From assembly GCA_016714975.1 (NCBI GenBank), contig JADKBR010000006.1, forward strand, positions 1 to 21,632: DNA of 21,632 bases, written 5' to 3'. The first letter of the stretch is position 1. The number at the start of each line of letters is the position of its first letter. The notes under the pieces were generated by a model. It worked only from the letters and a program-made list of their open reading frames with translations, made no database searches and had not been told where the DNA came from. Shown piece by piece: positions 1 through 9,693 of the stretch. Origin of the DNA: Candidatus Dechloromonas phosphorivorans (GTDB lineage: Bacteria; Pseudomonadota; Gammaproteobacteria; Burkholderiales; Rhodocyclaceae). Made by a program: the position numbers and the translations under genes.

Positions 1-508
1 AGATCACCTCGGGTCAGAAACTGGTATTCGCCGTCGTCATCTGCACCCTCATGCTGCTCTTCCCAGTTGCGGCACCGCCTGTTTTCTCGCTCTTCGTCGG
101 CGTGGCCGTGCGCGAGCAGCCTGGTCAATTTCTCCAACCTGATCAGCGAAACCTTCCTCTACGGCGCCACGTTCTTTCTCGGCCTTACCTGGGAATCCTC
201 TGCGAAGCCAACCATCCTCAATCCGGTCGTCCTCAAGCTTCTGCTGCTCGGCATGCTGGCACTGCTGCTCTCAGGAATCGGCGGGATCATCGGTGGCTAT
301 GCCTGTATTTCTGTTTACAAGGGCAAGTACAACGATCATCCGGCATCGCCAGGCCCCGATTGTGTTCCCACCACCGCCAAGGTCGTCCAGAAGATCGCGA
401 CTCAGGCCAATCCGGAGTGTAATGATCCTGCCGCATGCACTGGGCGCGAACATCAGCAAGCGTCATCTGGCAGCCATCCTGACCATCTACATGCCAATGT
501 TGCGCTGA
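1..508 (+). CDS. oadB: Na+-translocating decarboxylase beta subunit, 3' end, frameshifted
   Basis: The C-terminal part of an OAD_beta family membrane subunit (oxaloacetate, methylmalonyl-CoA or glutaconyl-CoA decarboxylase). In this family the beta subunit couples decarboxylation of carboxybiotin to Na+ export across the inner membrane. The conserved C-terminal segments can be read in order: LVNFSNLISETFLYGATFF, the helix around LLLLGMLALLLSGIGG, PTTAKVVQKIATQANPEC and MILPHALGANIS, ending in a TGA at 506-508. They lie in three different frames. Changes of frame occur near 110, in a short pair around 190-215, and near 415 and 455. The 5' end lies outside the window. The partner alpha (biotin/carboxyltransferase) and gamma subunits would be expected upstream. 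The subunit family is clear; which decarboxylase it serves cannot be told from this fragment. Confidence 0.8.
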
Positions 509-517
509 ATCGGGGTC

Positions 518-1578
518 CTATCCGCGCCCGGTCGCCAGACGGCGACGCGCAATCTTGCCGATTCGGCGCACGCCCGGTGGCGGCGTGAAGGAATCAGCGC
601 GTGCAGGTAGGACGCCCGAGGCAAAGGCACTCAGGTCGGAGCAGGTTCTGCTGGCTCATCGAGCCTATGGGGCTGGCTGACCGAATGCATATTCGCGCGC
701 CGCCATCCAGCGCTCTATTCTTCCAGAACTTCCTTCAAGACCTGCCGGACCGCCTGAGCACAGCGCTGGCCATACGCGCTGTTTACATCGGCGCCGGCGA
801 GCAGCATTCTTCAGGGCGTCGTTCCGCCGTTGTACGCCACCGGTCGCCGCCAGGTCGTAGCCCGCGGACCACTCAGAATGGCGATCCAGCGCATGGTAAG
901 CGGGGCATCGGCCGACCTGGAGAGCTGGACGCGGTCGACAACGCGCGGGGTCTCCAGATCGATATCCGGCTGGAAAAGCGGTTCGAAAAGCGAAACGCCG
1001 GCGGCCCCGGCATGTTCGGCCCTGCTACGGGAGAAGTAAGCGGGCAGCGAAGAGAAGAAGGGCGACAGTTTCATGCTGATCAGGAATGTTGACCAAGGTC
1101 TACCGGTCCGCTGCTAGCGAGGTGGCTATCTTCCCAGCACTCGCCCGACGGTTTCGGATCGCGGGGCATGAACCGGGCGTTGGGTTCCAGCGCGTCAGCC
1201 GCGGCTACCTGCATCTCCTTGCCCAATTCGACCCAGCCGCTCAGCGAGGCGCCGTTGAGGCTGGCCACCACAGGATGCCCAGGCGGGACTTGAGTAACTC
1301 GATCTGCTCCAGGTAGCTATCGAGCTTGCTCTCGTAGTTGCTCGCGAACGGCAGATGACCGGAAGCCTCGCCGGAAGAGTCGGATGTATGAGAAAGCGGT
1401 CGATCATCAACTCGTCGTTGCGCACATCTTCCTCGAACAGCGGAATGCATGACGACGGCCGCCGCGCCGGCATCTTCAGATGGAGCACGGCGTCGATGTT
1501 GTGGCAGGCGGCGTCGATGACGGCACCAGCAGGACTTCTCAGCGCCAGGCCAAGATAGGTTGTGGACAGATCAGGCAT
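518..1578 (-). CDS. Dihydroorotate dehydrogenase-like flavoprotein, frameshifted
   Basis: Resembles the dihydroorotate dehydrogenase-like proteins (COG0167, FMN TIM barrel) that often follow nifJ; the physiological reaction is unsettled. The N-terminus MPDLSTTYLGLALRSP and the later segments SLFEEDVRNDEL, ASLNGASLSGWVELGKEMQ, MKLSPFFSSL, FQPDIDLET and LTMRWIAILSGR follow family order but sit in different frames, with at least six indels. The C-terminal stretch is read as LKEVLEE, ERWMAAREYA, SMSQQN and YLHAL. The end is placed at a TAG at 518-520, which would leave 9 bp before the convergent decarboxylase gene; this end is uncertain by some tens of bases. The ATG at 1576-1578 overlaps the nifJ stop, so translational coupling with nifJ is likely. 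Reconstructed length is about 350 aa, slightly above what I recall for the family. Confidence 0.75.
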
Positions 1579-4500
1579 TCAGGACATGCTCCTGTTCGGC
1601 GGCCTCCTGGGCCTTTTTCTCGATCACCGCTTCCGGCAGGACCATCTCAGCCAGTTCGAGATACTCCTGATGGCGCAGACGGGCATCGCTCTCGGCCTGG
1701 ACCATGAAGCGCTCCGCAGCTTCCGGGTGCTGGCGTTCGAGCACGGTGAAAGCGCGCTTCGTTGGCGCGCAAATTCGCAGAACGGTATGCTCGGCGCCGC
1801 ACTATCGACCGACATCGGGTGTTTGCCCTGCTCGCGCAGGCTGGGTCGTAGCGCAACAATGGCCAGTGCCCCGATTTCACCGCCAAGTCCTGCTGCCGAT
1901 GGTTGTGCGACATGTCGACGCCGTGTGCGATGCACGGGCTATAGGCGATGATGATCAGGACAGGGATAGCTTTTTCCGCATCGAGAAGCCTTCAGCGGGT
2001 GCGTGTACTTGGCGCCGTAGGCCACGTTGGCGACGAAGACGTTTTCGTAGTCCATGGCGATGCGCGCCAGATCCTTCTTGCGGTTCGGTTGGCCGCCGGC
2101 GGCAAACAGCGACTACGCCGCGCCGTGGCTTTGGAATTCTGGCCACCGGTGTTGGAAGTAGAACTTCGGTATCGAGGACAAGAATATTGACATCGTCGCC
2201 CGGCGACAGCACGTGATCGAGGCCGCCGAATCCGATGTCGTAGGCCCAGCCATCGCCGCCCATGATCCACACGCTGCGCCGGATCAGGTATTCGGCTAAG
2301 CGGCCGCCAGTTGTTCGGCAGCTGGCGTCGCAATGTGGGAGAGTCTTGCCAGCAGGGCTGCGACCCGCTCGCGCTGCTCGTGGATACCGGCTTCGCTGCT
2401 CTGGTCGGCGTGGAGCAGCGAATCGACCATGCGGTCGCCGATCTCCAGCTCCATGGCCCGCAACTGCGTGCATGCGGCATCAGCCAGTTTGTCGGTCGCC
2501 AGGCGCATGCCAAGTCCGAACTCTGCATTGTCCTCGAACACCGAGGTTGTTCCATGCCGGCCCCCGCCCCTCGGCGTTGGTGCAATACGGCGTGGTCGGC
2601 AGATTGCCGCCGTAGATCGACGAACATCCGGTGGCGTTGGCGATCAACATGCGATCGCCAGAGAGTTGTGTGGCAAGCCGGATGTACGGGGTCTCGCCGC
2701 AACCGACGCAGGCTCCCGAGAACTCGAATAGTGGCGGCAGCAACATCGAGCCGGGCACCGTTCCGCGCTTGGCAAGGCGCCGGTCGTAATCGGGGAGGGT
2801 CAGGAAGAATGCCCAGTTCTCGGCTTCCTGCGCCCGCAGCGGCGCCTGCTCGGCCATGTTGAGCGCCTTGCGCGAGACATTGCTCTTGTCGCGGATCGGA
2901 CACACTTCGACGCACAGCGTGCAGCCAATTCCTGATCCTCCGGTGCCACCTGATAGCTCATCCGCCAACCGGCCGGGTAATCCTGCTGCGCGGCGGCATC
3001 TGCTGAACGTCGCTGGCGCCCGCGCGGCCAGTTCGACCGGGAAGACCTTGGCGCGGATTGCCGAATGCGGGCAGACAAAAACGCACTTGCCGCACTGCGT
3101 ACGGAGTCGCTCTCGAGTACCGGAATCTGCAGGGGCCAGATTGCGCTTCTCCAGCGGGCGGTGCCCGTCGGCCAGGTGCCATCGGCCGGAAACAGCGAAA
3201 CCGGCAAGCTGTCGCCCTTGCCGGCGATCAGCGGAATGGTCAGCTTCTGGACGAAATTGCTGATCTGCGGCGACGCGATAGGCTGAGCGGACTCGCTGGA
3301 AGCAAGCTCCGGAACCGTGACCTGGTGCAGACAGGCCAGCGTCTTGTCGATGGCGCGGAAATTAAGTTCGGCGATGCGCCGCCCTTGCGCCGTAGGTTTT
3401 TTTCGACGGCATGCAGTGATCGCGGCAATCGCCTCCTCCTGCGGCAGGATGCCGGAAATGGCGAAGAAGCAGGTCTGCATCACGGTATTGATACGTCGCC
3501 CCATCTGTCGGCTTCGAGCGCGACCTGATAAGCGTCGATGATGTAGAAGATGATCTTCTTTTCCACCATCCGTCGCTGCATCGCCGGCGGCAGGGTTGTC
3601 CAGACCCGCTCGGGCGGGTTGTTGGTGTTGAGCAAGAAGACCGCGCACGGCGCCGCATGCGCAAAAGGTCTTGGGTTTTCGAGGAAGAGCGGCTGATGGC
3701 AGGCGGTGGATAGGAGTCTCCTTCGCCCGTCAGGTAAGCCAGACCCAATCGGGCGGGGCCGAAACGCAGGTGCGACACGGTCATTGCCCCGCCCATTTCT
3801 TGGAATCATGGACAAAGTAGCCTTGGGCGTGGAGCGCGGTTTCGTCACCGATGGTCTTGATCGAGTTCTTGTTGGCCGATACCGTGCCGTCCGACCCAAG
3901 ACCGTAAAAGACGGCGGCGAAGGTGTCGTGCGCGGCATCGGTGCGAAAGCTGGCATCGAAGGGGCGACAGGCCGCTCAGATCGTCGTGGATGCCAATCGT
4001 GAAGCTGCGCTTCGCCTTTGCGATTCGGCCCGGTGACTTGCCGCCGGTCGCGGTCAACATCTCGAAAACGGCCAGAACCATGGCCGGGTTGAATTCCTGG
4101 GAACCAAGACCGTAGCGCCCGCCGATCACCTTCGGCATCGCGGCAAAATGCGGCGATTCGTCGCTGAAGTCCTCGGCCAGCGCGACCAGCACATCCTTGA
4201 ACAGCGGCTCGCCATCGGCGCCCGGTTCTGCAGCGGTCAAGAACGGCAATCGCCCGGGTCGTCGCCGGCAGAGCGGCGAGCAACGCCGCCGGTGCCCACG
4301 GCCGGAACAGGCGCACCTTCAAGAGACCAACCTTTTCGCCATGGCTGTTGAGGTGCTCAACGGTCTCCCGTACGGTCTCGGCGCCCGAACCCATCAGGAC
4401 GATGACGCGCTCGGCATCGGGCGCGCCAAAGTAGTCAAACAATTTGTATTGGCGCCCGGTCAGCCTGGAGAACCTGTCCATATTCTGCTGCACGATACCG

Positions 4501-5215
4501 GGGGAAAGCATCGAACCAGGGTTCTGCGCTTCGCGGGCCTGGAAGAAGACATCGGGATTCTGCGAGGTTCCGCGCAGCACCCGGTGCTCCGGCGACAGCG
4601 CGCGGGCACGGTGGGCGCCGATCAGTTCCTGCGGCAGCATCTCGTGCAGGACATGATCGTCGACCGCGGCAATCTTGGCGACTTCATGGGAAGTCCGGAA
4701 ACCGTCGAAGAAGTGCAGGACCGGAATGCGCCCGGCCAGGGTCGACGACGTGGCGATGACCGCCATGTCGTGGGCTTCCTGCACCGAGTTGGACGACAGC
4801 AGCGCGAAGCCGGTGCCGCGCGTGGACATCACGTCGGAGTGATCGCCGAAGATCGACAGCGCGTGCGTCGCGACCGCGCGGGCGGCGACGTGGAAGACCG
4901 TCGGCGTCAGTTCGCCGGCAATCTTGTACATGTTGGGAATCATCAGCAGCAAAACCCTGCGACGCCGTAAAGGTCGTCGCCAGCGCCCCGCCTGAGGGCG
5001 CCATGGACAGTGCCGGCGGCGCCGCCTTCCGATTGCAGTTCGACAACCTTGGGAATGCTGCCCCAGATGTTGGCCTTGCCCTGTGCCGCCCACTCATCGG
5101 ACAGTTCGCCCATACCGGACGACGGAGTGATCGGGTAAATCGCGATCACTTCGGATACGCGATAAGCAACGGAGGCGACGGCCTCATTGCCGTCGATGGT
5201 AAGCATCTTGGTCAT
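1571..5215 (-). CDS. nifJ: Pyruvate:ferredoxin (flavodoxin) oxidoreductase, frameshifted
   Basis: A single-chain enzyme that converts pyruvate and CoA to acetyl-CoA and CO2 with reduction of ferredoxin or flavodoxin. The start MTKMLTIDGNEAVASVAYR leads into the pyrimidine-binding domain (IAIYPITPSSGMGELSDEW, VVELQSEGGAAG). Next come domain II (VIVLMGSGAETVRETVEHLN), the gamma-like domain (GTVSANKNSIKTIGD) and two 4Fe-4S sites (QCGKCVFVCPHSAIRAKVF; GCTLCVEVCP). The TPP domain follows (ACVGCGETPYIRLATQLSGD, NATGCSSIYGGNLPTTPY, a WIMGGDGWAYDIGFGGLDH segment, and SNTGGQ...SKAT). The span of 3645 bp corresponds to about 1215 aa, close to family length. At least ten frame changes are needed, yet cofactor ligands are retained in each piece. 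A downstream ATG at 5206 is an alternative start; no strong Shine-Dalgarno decides between them. Confidence 0.92.
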
Positions 5216-5462
5216 GAAGTAACCCTGGCTACATACGGAGCAGCGCGCAGCAGGCCGAGTTCTGCCAAGGCCGAGCCCGGATGCTGAAACGCAACTCGCC
5301 ATTTTACGCCATCTGACCTGGAAAACTGCCAAGTGATGCCGGTTGCAACCTGCCAACCCCTTACTCACCCAGCGAACGCAGGGCGGCGTTGCCGCTAAAC
5401 TATGGGGAGAAATCACCAGACCACCCATTCGCCTCCGCATCCGCCCAGCCCAGAGATCAACC
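5216..5462. other. Divergent intergenic region between nifJ and the DUF1439 gene
   Basis: A 247-bp gap between two divergently transcribed genes, so it should hold both promoters. A TAAAAT-like hexamer read on the minus strand near 5311-5316 could be a -10 for nifJ, but I found no convincing -35 partner. I saw no clear FNR-type palindrome (TTGAT-N4-ATCAA). No RNA gene or repeat was recognised. Confidence 0.4.
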
Positions 5463-6015
5463 ATGAAGTCCGCGCTCGCCGTCCTGCTGATAGCCATCCT
5501 GCCCTGTTTCCCGCACCACGCCAGCGCCGGTTTCGGCGACAAAGGACCTCGTCTTCAGCGAAGCCGAGGTCCAGGCCGCGATCGACAAGAATGGATCGCT
5601 GGAACGACGCGTCGGATCAGTTCTGACGATCACCCTGCGTGAACCGCCAAGAGTTCGCCTCGGCATCCCCGAAGGCCGGGCCGGCATCACCGCCCGGATG
5701 GACATAGCATTCCTGGCAACCCGCCGATCCCGCTCCAGGTTCAGGGCCATGCCGGCATCCGCTACGACGACCAGGCCAAAGCGTTTTTCCTCGAAAACCC
5801 GGTCGCCGAGGCGGTCGAGTCGGTCGCCCTCCCCCGCGAATTCGAGCCGCAAGTCAGGCGCGCGGTCTCGCAACTCATCGCTGCCTACTTCCGCGACAGG
5901 CCTGTTTTACGTGCTGCGGGAAAACGGCAGCGCCCAGGAAAGCACCGCACGTTGGCTGCTGCGCTCAGTCAGGATCGAGACAGGGAGAGTCGTGGCCACC
6001 CTGTCACCCTTCTGA
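5463..6015 (+). CDS. DUF1439-family (YceB-like) exported protein, frameshifted
   Basis: Begins with an apparent Sec signal peptide (MKSALAVLLIAILPCFPHHA, then SA as a likely cleavage site). No lipobox cysteine is visible, unlike YceB-type lipoproteins. The mature part, read across three frame changes (near 5543, 5715 and 5908), gives DLVFSEAEVQAAIDKNGSLE, then LREPPRVRLGIPEGRAGI, NPPIPLQVQGHAGIRYDDQ and SQLIAAYFRDRP. It ends with VYVLRENGSAQESTARWLL and a terminal VVATLSPF. This order, about 184 aa in all, fits the DUF1439 fold, a periplasmic or envelope family of unknown function. It is divergent from nifJ and upstream of the Spx/ArsC-like gene. The assignment rests on recalled family features only. 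Confidence 0.6.
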
Positions 6016-6168
6016 CGAGGCATGGCTCAGTCGGACCCTCTGCAAACTCTGGTAGCATGAAACCCGCTCTTTGGCAGACGTCAAGCCGGGGGAACCTTGA
6101 CGAAACACGTTTCCCTCGTCTCCACCGCTGCAGGCGAAGTGAACCCCACATTCCGGATTGGCATTGAA

Positions 6169-6531
6169 ATGACCTCTGAAAAACCCGCATTCTCGTGTTT
6201 TGGCATCAAGAACTGCGACACCATGAAGAAAGCCATGTCCTGGCTGACCGAGAACGGTTTCGCCTACGAATTCATCGACTACAAGAAGACCGGTATCGCC
6301 GCGGCCCACCTGCCGGACTGGAACGCCCGCGCCGGTTGGGACAAGCTGCTCAACACGCGCGGACTGATGTGGAAGAAGTTGTCCGACGACGAGCGTGCCG
6401 CGGTCGACGAGCAAAAAGCCCTCAAGTTGATGGCGCAGTACCCTGCCCTGATCAAGCGCCCGGTACTCGATACAGGCAGCAAGCTGCTGGTTGGCTTCTC
6501 GCCGGAAAGCTGGGCGGCGGAACTGAAATGA
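6169..6531 (+). CDS. Spx/MgsR-YffB family (ArsC-like) protein
   Basis: A 120-aa thioredoxin-fold protein of the ArsC/Spx superfamily. It has one conserved cysteine at C16 in FGIKNCDTMKKA, the family spacing after it, and KRPVL at about residues 96-100 with the conserved Arg. YffB/Spx-like proteins of this type are usually annotated as arsenate reductase, but no arsenic-resistance genes are nearby. Glutathione-linked reduction or a regulatory role is equally possible. The ATG at 6169 is chosen because the family motif starts about 7 residues later. An in-frame TTG at 6097, preceded by a GGGGGAA run, would add 24 residues with no family counterpart. The stop overlaps the hslO start (ATGA), suggesting coupled translation. 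Confidence 0.85.
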   Translation: MTSEKPAFSCFGIKNCDTMKKAMSWLTENGFAYEFIDYKKTGIAAAHLPDWNARAGWDKLLNTRGLMWKKLSDDERAAVDEQKALKLMAQYPALIKRPVLDTGSKLLVGFSPESWAAELK

Positions 6532-7408
6532 GCGACAGCTTCGTCCGCCGCTTCCTGTTCGAACACCTCGACATTCGCGCGCCGTGGTTCATCTCGGCGA
6601 GGCTTGGCGGCAGATGCAGGACGCTCGCGACTACCAGCCCCCCGTTGCGCAATTGCTCGGCCAGACAGCTGCTGTCACCACGCTGATTGCCGGCCAGTTG
6701 AAGCAGCCGGGCCGTCTGACCCTGCAACTGCGCGGCAACGGCCCGATCCAGTTGCTGATCGTCGATTGCAACGAGAACCTTCAACTGCGCGGCATGGCGC
6801 GCGGCAACCCGGTCGTTCTGCCGGCCCCGGTGCCGGACCTGCTCGGCGCCGATCAGGGCGGCCAGCTGGTGCTCAGCCTCGACATGCCGGATGCCCGCCA
6901 GCCCTACCAGAGTTTCGTCCCACTGGTTGGCGACAGTATCGCCGCAATTTTCGAGCACTATCTCGAACAGTCCGAACAACTGTCCTCACGCCTGTTCGTC
7001 ACCGCCGCGCCGGATGCGGCCGCCTGCCTGTTCCTGCAGAAGATGCCGCAAGCCAATGCCCGGGACGCCGACGGCTGGGATCGCATCGCGCAGTTGGCTG
7101 CGACCGTCAGGAACGGCGAGCTGCTCGAGCTCGACACCGAGGCGCTGCTCGAACGCCTGTTTCATGAAGACATGGCGACCCACGGCATTCGCGTCTACGA
7201 CCCGGCCCCGGTGGCGTATCACTGCCCGGAAAACTGGAGCAAGGTGCGCGACATGGTCCGCCAGCTCGGCCGGGAGGATGCCGAGACCCTCCTGCGCGAA
7301 CACGGCGAGATCCTCATTCGCGACGACATCTGCAATCGCGACTACCGCTTCAGCCCCGCAGATGTTGCCGAACTGTTCGAACCTCTGGCGAGCCAGTCGC
7401 TGCACTGA
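6528..7408 (+). CDS. hslO: Hsp33 redox-regulated chaperone, one frameshift
   Basis: Encodes the cytosolic holdase chaperone Hsp33, which in known examples is switched on by oxidation of a C-terminal zinc centre. The N-terminus MSDSFVRRFLFEHLDIR is read from the ATG at 6528. A one-base deletion near 6574 (GCGC where GGCGC is expected) shifts the frame to VVHLGEAWRQMQDARDY and the rest of the gene. Length is about 293 aa, normal for the family. The substrate-binding domain includes LTLQLRGNGPIQLLIVDC. In the C-terminal zinc region the usual CxC and CxxC pairs appear as YHCPENW and DDICNRDYRF, so only two of four cysteines remain. The stop lies 5 bp from the convergent FAD oxidoreductase stop, with a weak GATCC/GGATC hairpin spanning the junction (7407-7423). 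Confidence 0.93.
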
Positions 7409-7413
7409 TCCGG

Positions 7414-8808
7414 TCAGAGGATCTTGCCCGGATTCATCAGCCCGCGCGGGTCGAGCGCCTGCTTGATCGAGCGCATCAGCGCCATCTCGACGGGACTCTT
7501 GTAGCGCAGCAATTCCTCGCGCTTCAACTGGCCGATGCCGTGTTCGGCGGAAATCGAACCGTTCAGCGCGTGGACCGCGTCATGGACGATGCGATTGACC
7601 TCTGGCTGGCTGGCGATGAAGGCAGCGTTTTCCTGGGTATCGGGCTTGGACAGGTTGTAGTGCAGATTGCCGTCGCCGACATGCCCGAAGGCGACGACAC
7701 GGATGCCGGGAAACGCCTTTTCCAGAGCGGCATCGGTCTGTGCCAGGAACTCGGGGATACGCGACACCGGCACCGCGATATCGTGCTTGATGCTGATGCC
7801 CTCGATCTTCTGCGCTTCCGAGATATTTTCGCGCAGGGCCCAGAGCTTTTTCGCCTGGCTTCCGGAATGGGCGATCGTCGCGTCGGCAACCGCGCCTGCT
7901 TCCAGACGCCCGGCCAGCCACTGCTCGACGGCGGCCGGAGCGGCGTCGGAGAACTCGGCGAGGATGTACCACGAAGCCGGCGGCGACGGCCGCGACGTGT
8001 CGGGGATGTGCTTGAGCACCAGCGCCAGCGACGCTTCCGAAACCAGCTCGAAGGCAGTCAATTGGGCGTCGAAAGCGGATTTCGCCGAATTCAGCAGGTC
8101 GACCGCGGCAGCCGGCGAAACCGCATTGAGCCAGCAGGTGATCTGCGTCCCGGGTAGCGGAAAGAGCTTCAACACGGCACCCGTGATGATGCCGAGAGTC
8201 CCTTCGGCGCCGATGAAAAGCTGCTTCAGGTCGTAGCCGGTGCTGTCCTTGCGCAGGCCGCGGCGCCCGTCCCAGATATTGCCGTCGGGGAGAACGACTT
8301 CCAGGCCGAGCGTCAGTTCGCGCGTGTTCCCGTAACGGAGCACCTGGACACCGCCGGCGTTGGTCGACAGATTGCCGCCGATCTGGCAACTGCCTTGCGC
8401 CGCCAGCGCCAGCGGAAACAGGCGGCCGGCGGCGCGCCCCGCTTCCTGGACGGCGGCCAGCGTGCACCCGCCTCGACCGAAATCGTGTCGTTTGATGCGT
8501 CGACCGCAACAATGCGGTTCCAGCCGGCCCAGACTGACCACCACGGCGCTGCCCGTGTCGTCCGGCGTCGCTGCGCCGCACAGACCGGTATTGCCGCCCT
8601 GCGGCACGATCGGCGCGCCGGCAGCAGCACAGGCGCTGACTACCGCCGCCACCTCGGCGGTACTCGCCGGGCGCACGAGGCAACGCGCGGCGCCCCGGTA
8701 GCGGCCGCGCCAGTCGGTCAGGCAGGGCGCCAGATCGGCGGCCCCGACGAGTACGTTGGCCGGCCCGACGATGCCGGCCAGCGTTGCAGTCAGGGAATCG
8801 CCCCTCAT
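7414..8808 (-). CDS. GlcD-type FAD-linked 2-hydroxyacid dehydrogenase
   Basis: A 464-aa FAD-binding oxidoreductase of the GlcD / D-2-hydroxyglutarate dehydrogenase / D-lactate dehydrogenase group. An N-terminal FAD_binding_4 domain carries PQGGNTGLCGAA (about residues 69-80) and GGNLSTNAGGVQVLRYGN. A C-terminal FAD-oxidase domain carries FGHVGDGNLHYNLS and SAEHGIGQLKREEL. The substrate is probably a 2-hydroxyacid oxidised to the 2-oxoacid; which one cannot be told. The ATG at 8806-8808 is chosen because it lies 7 bp after the upstream hydrolase stop and matches family length; the open frame itself extends further upstream. Residues about 97-118 are abnormal because two compensating indels (near 8520 and 8463) put this stretch in the wrong frame. 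The corrected reading restores NRIVAVDASNDTISVEAG. Confidence 0.9.
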   Translation of the reverse strand: MRGDSLTATLAGIVGPANVLVGAADLAPCLTDWRGRYRGAARCLVRPASTAEVAAVVSACAAAGAPIVPQGGNTGLCGAATPDDTGSAVVVSLGRLEPHCCGRRIKRHDFGRGGCTLAAVQEAGRAAGRLFPLALAAQGSCQIGGNLSTNAGGVQVLRYGNTRELTLGLEVVLPDGNIWDGRRGLRKDSTGYDLKQLFIGAEGTLGIITGAVLKLFPLPGTQITCWLNAVSPAAAVDLLNSAKSAFDAQLTAFELVSEASLALVLKHIPDTSRPSPPASWYILAEFSDAAPAAVEQWLAGRLEAGAVADATIAHSGSQAKKLWALRENISEAQKIEGISIKHDIAVPVSRIPEFLAQTDAALEKAFPGIRVVAFGHVGDGNLHYNLSKPDTQENAAFIASQPEVNRIVHDAVHALNGSISAEHGIGQLKREELLRYKSPVEMALMRSIKQALDPRGLMNPGKIL

Positions 8809-8815
8809 CGCCGCG

Positions 8816-9688
8816 TCACTCGATAATCGCGCGCAGCAGCGGCAGCATCTGCTCGGCCGCCGTGCGCCCGGCGGTGATCGCCTCTTCCGCCCGGTGAAAG
8901 TCGAGCAGCCCGAGTTGCCCCAGGCGCGGCGCAATCAGCACATCGGCCGGCTCGCCGGCCAGTCGCGAGCGCGAGATGCGGCCCTGCATGATGGCAATGC
9001 TGTTGGTCACTACATCAGCCAGCGACGGCCTGATCAGGTCCTCGCTGTCGCCCTCGCGCCCCAGCCATCGGCCCACCGTCTGGCGCCAGGCCGGCACCGG
9101 AGCGGATGGATCGCCACGACGCTGGCGCAGGCCGATGGTATCCATGCCAAGGTCGACGGCGATCACCAGATCGGCGCCCAGTGCCCGGCACAGCGAAACC
9201 GGTACCGGATTGACCAGGCCCCCGTCGACCAGGTAGCGTCCGTCGACCAGGTGCGGCGCGAGCAGCCCGGGCAGTGCGACCGAGGCCCGCACCGCATCGA
9301 GAATCCGGCCCTCCCTGAGCCACACCTCGCGACCGCTGGCCAGATCGGTGGCGACACAGGCAAACGGCTTGTCGAGATCGGCGAAGGTCTCGTCAAGAAA
9401 AAGACGTGAGGTATAGCCAAGCAGCTTCTCGCCCTTGATCAGCCCGCCCGCTCCCAGACTGACATCGAAGAACCCGAAAACATCGCGGCGCGTCAGGCCG
9501 CGAACCCAGGCGGCAAGCGGATCGAGTTCGCCCGAAGCATAGGCCGCCCCAACGAAGGCGCCGATCGACGTGCCACAGACGATGTCGGGAACGACGCCGG
9601 CCTGCTGCAGGGCGCCCAGCACGCCGATATGAGCCCAGCCGCGGGCCGAGCCCGAGCCGAGCGCAATGGCGATGCAGGGCTTGCCCAT
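8816..9688 (-). CDS. rssA: Patatin-like phospholipase, RssA family
   Basis: A 290-aa patatin-like serine hydrolase. Visible are the oxyanion-hole motif GSGSARGWAHIGV (from G11), the nucleophile elbow GTSIG (Ser41) and the catalytic Asp motif LVDGGLVNPVPV (Asp155), giving a complete Ser-Asp dyad. The family hydrolyses acyl esters of phospholipids or related lipids; its in vivo substrate in proteobacteria is unclear. It lies 5 bp downstream of rimO and 7 bp upstream of the FAD-dependent dehydrogenase gene, so the three are probably co-transcribed. The reading frame is clean along its whole length, in contrast to much of the window. Confidence 0.93.
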   Translation of the reverse strand: MGKPCIAIALGSGSARGWAHIGVLGALQQAGVVPDIVCGTSIGAFVGAAYASGELDPLAAWVRGLTRRDVFGFFDVSLGAGGLIKGEKLLGYTSRLFLDETFADLDKPFACVATDLASGREVWLREGRILDAVRASVALPGLLAPHLVDGRYLVDGGLVNPVPVSLCRALGADLVIAVDLGMDTIGLRQRRGDPSAPVPAWRQTVGRWLGREGDSEDLIRPSLADVVTNSIAIMQGRISRSRLAGEPADVLIAPRLGQLGLLDFHRAEEAITAGRTAAEQMLPLLRAIIE

Positions 9689-9693
9689 GGCGG

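Noticed and set aside
531..546. Perfect six-base inverted repeat GTCGCC/GGCGAC as terminator of the decarboxylase gene
   Set aside because: No T-run follows on either strand, and it probably lies within the 3' coding end of the dihydroorotate-dehydrogenase-like gene.
1571..5215. nifJ as a true pseudogene
   Set aside because: Thiamine, Fe-S and substrate motifs are all preserved between the breaks, and neighbouring unrelated genes are broken in the same way, which points to sequence error.
6097..6168. TTG at 6097 as start of the Spx/ArsC-like gene
   Set aside because: It has a good upstream GGGGGAA, but it would add 24 residues with no family counterpart. The ATG at 6169 gives normal length.
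6169..6531. Arsenic-resistance (ars) operon
   Set aside because: Only a Spx/YffB-like protein is present. No ArsR, ArsB/Acr3 or ArsH is nearby, and the neighbour is hslO.
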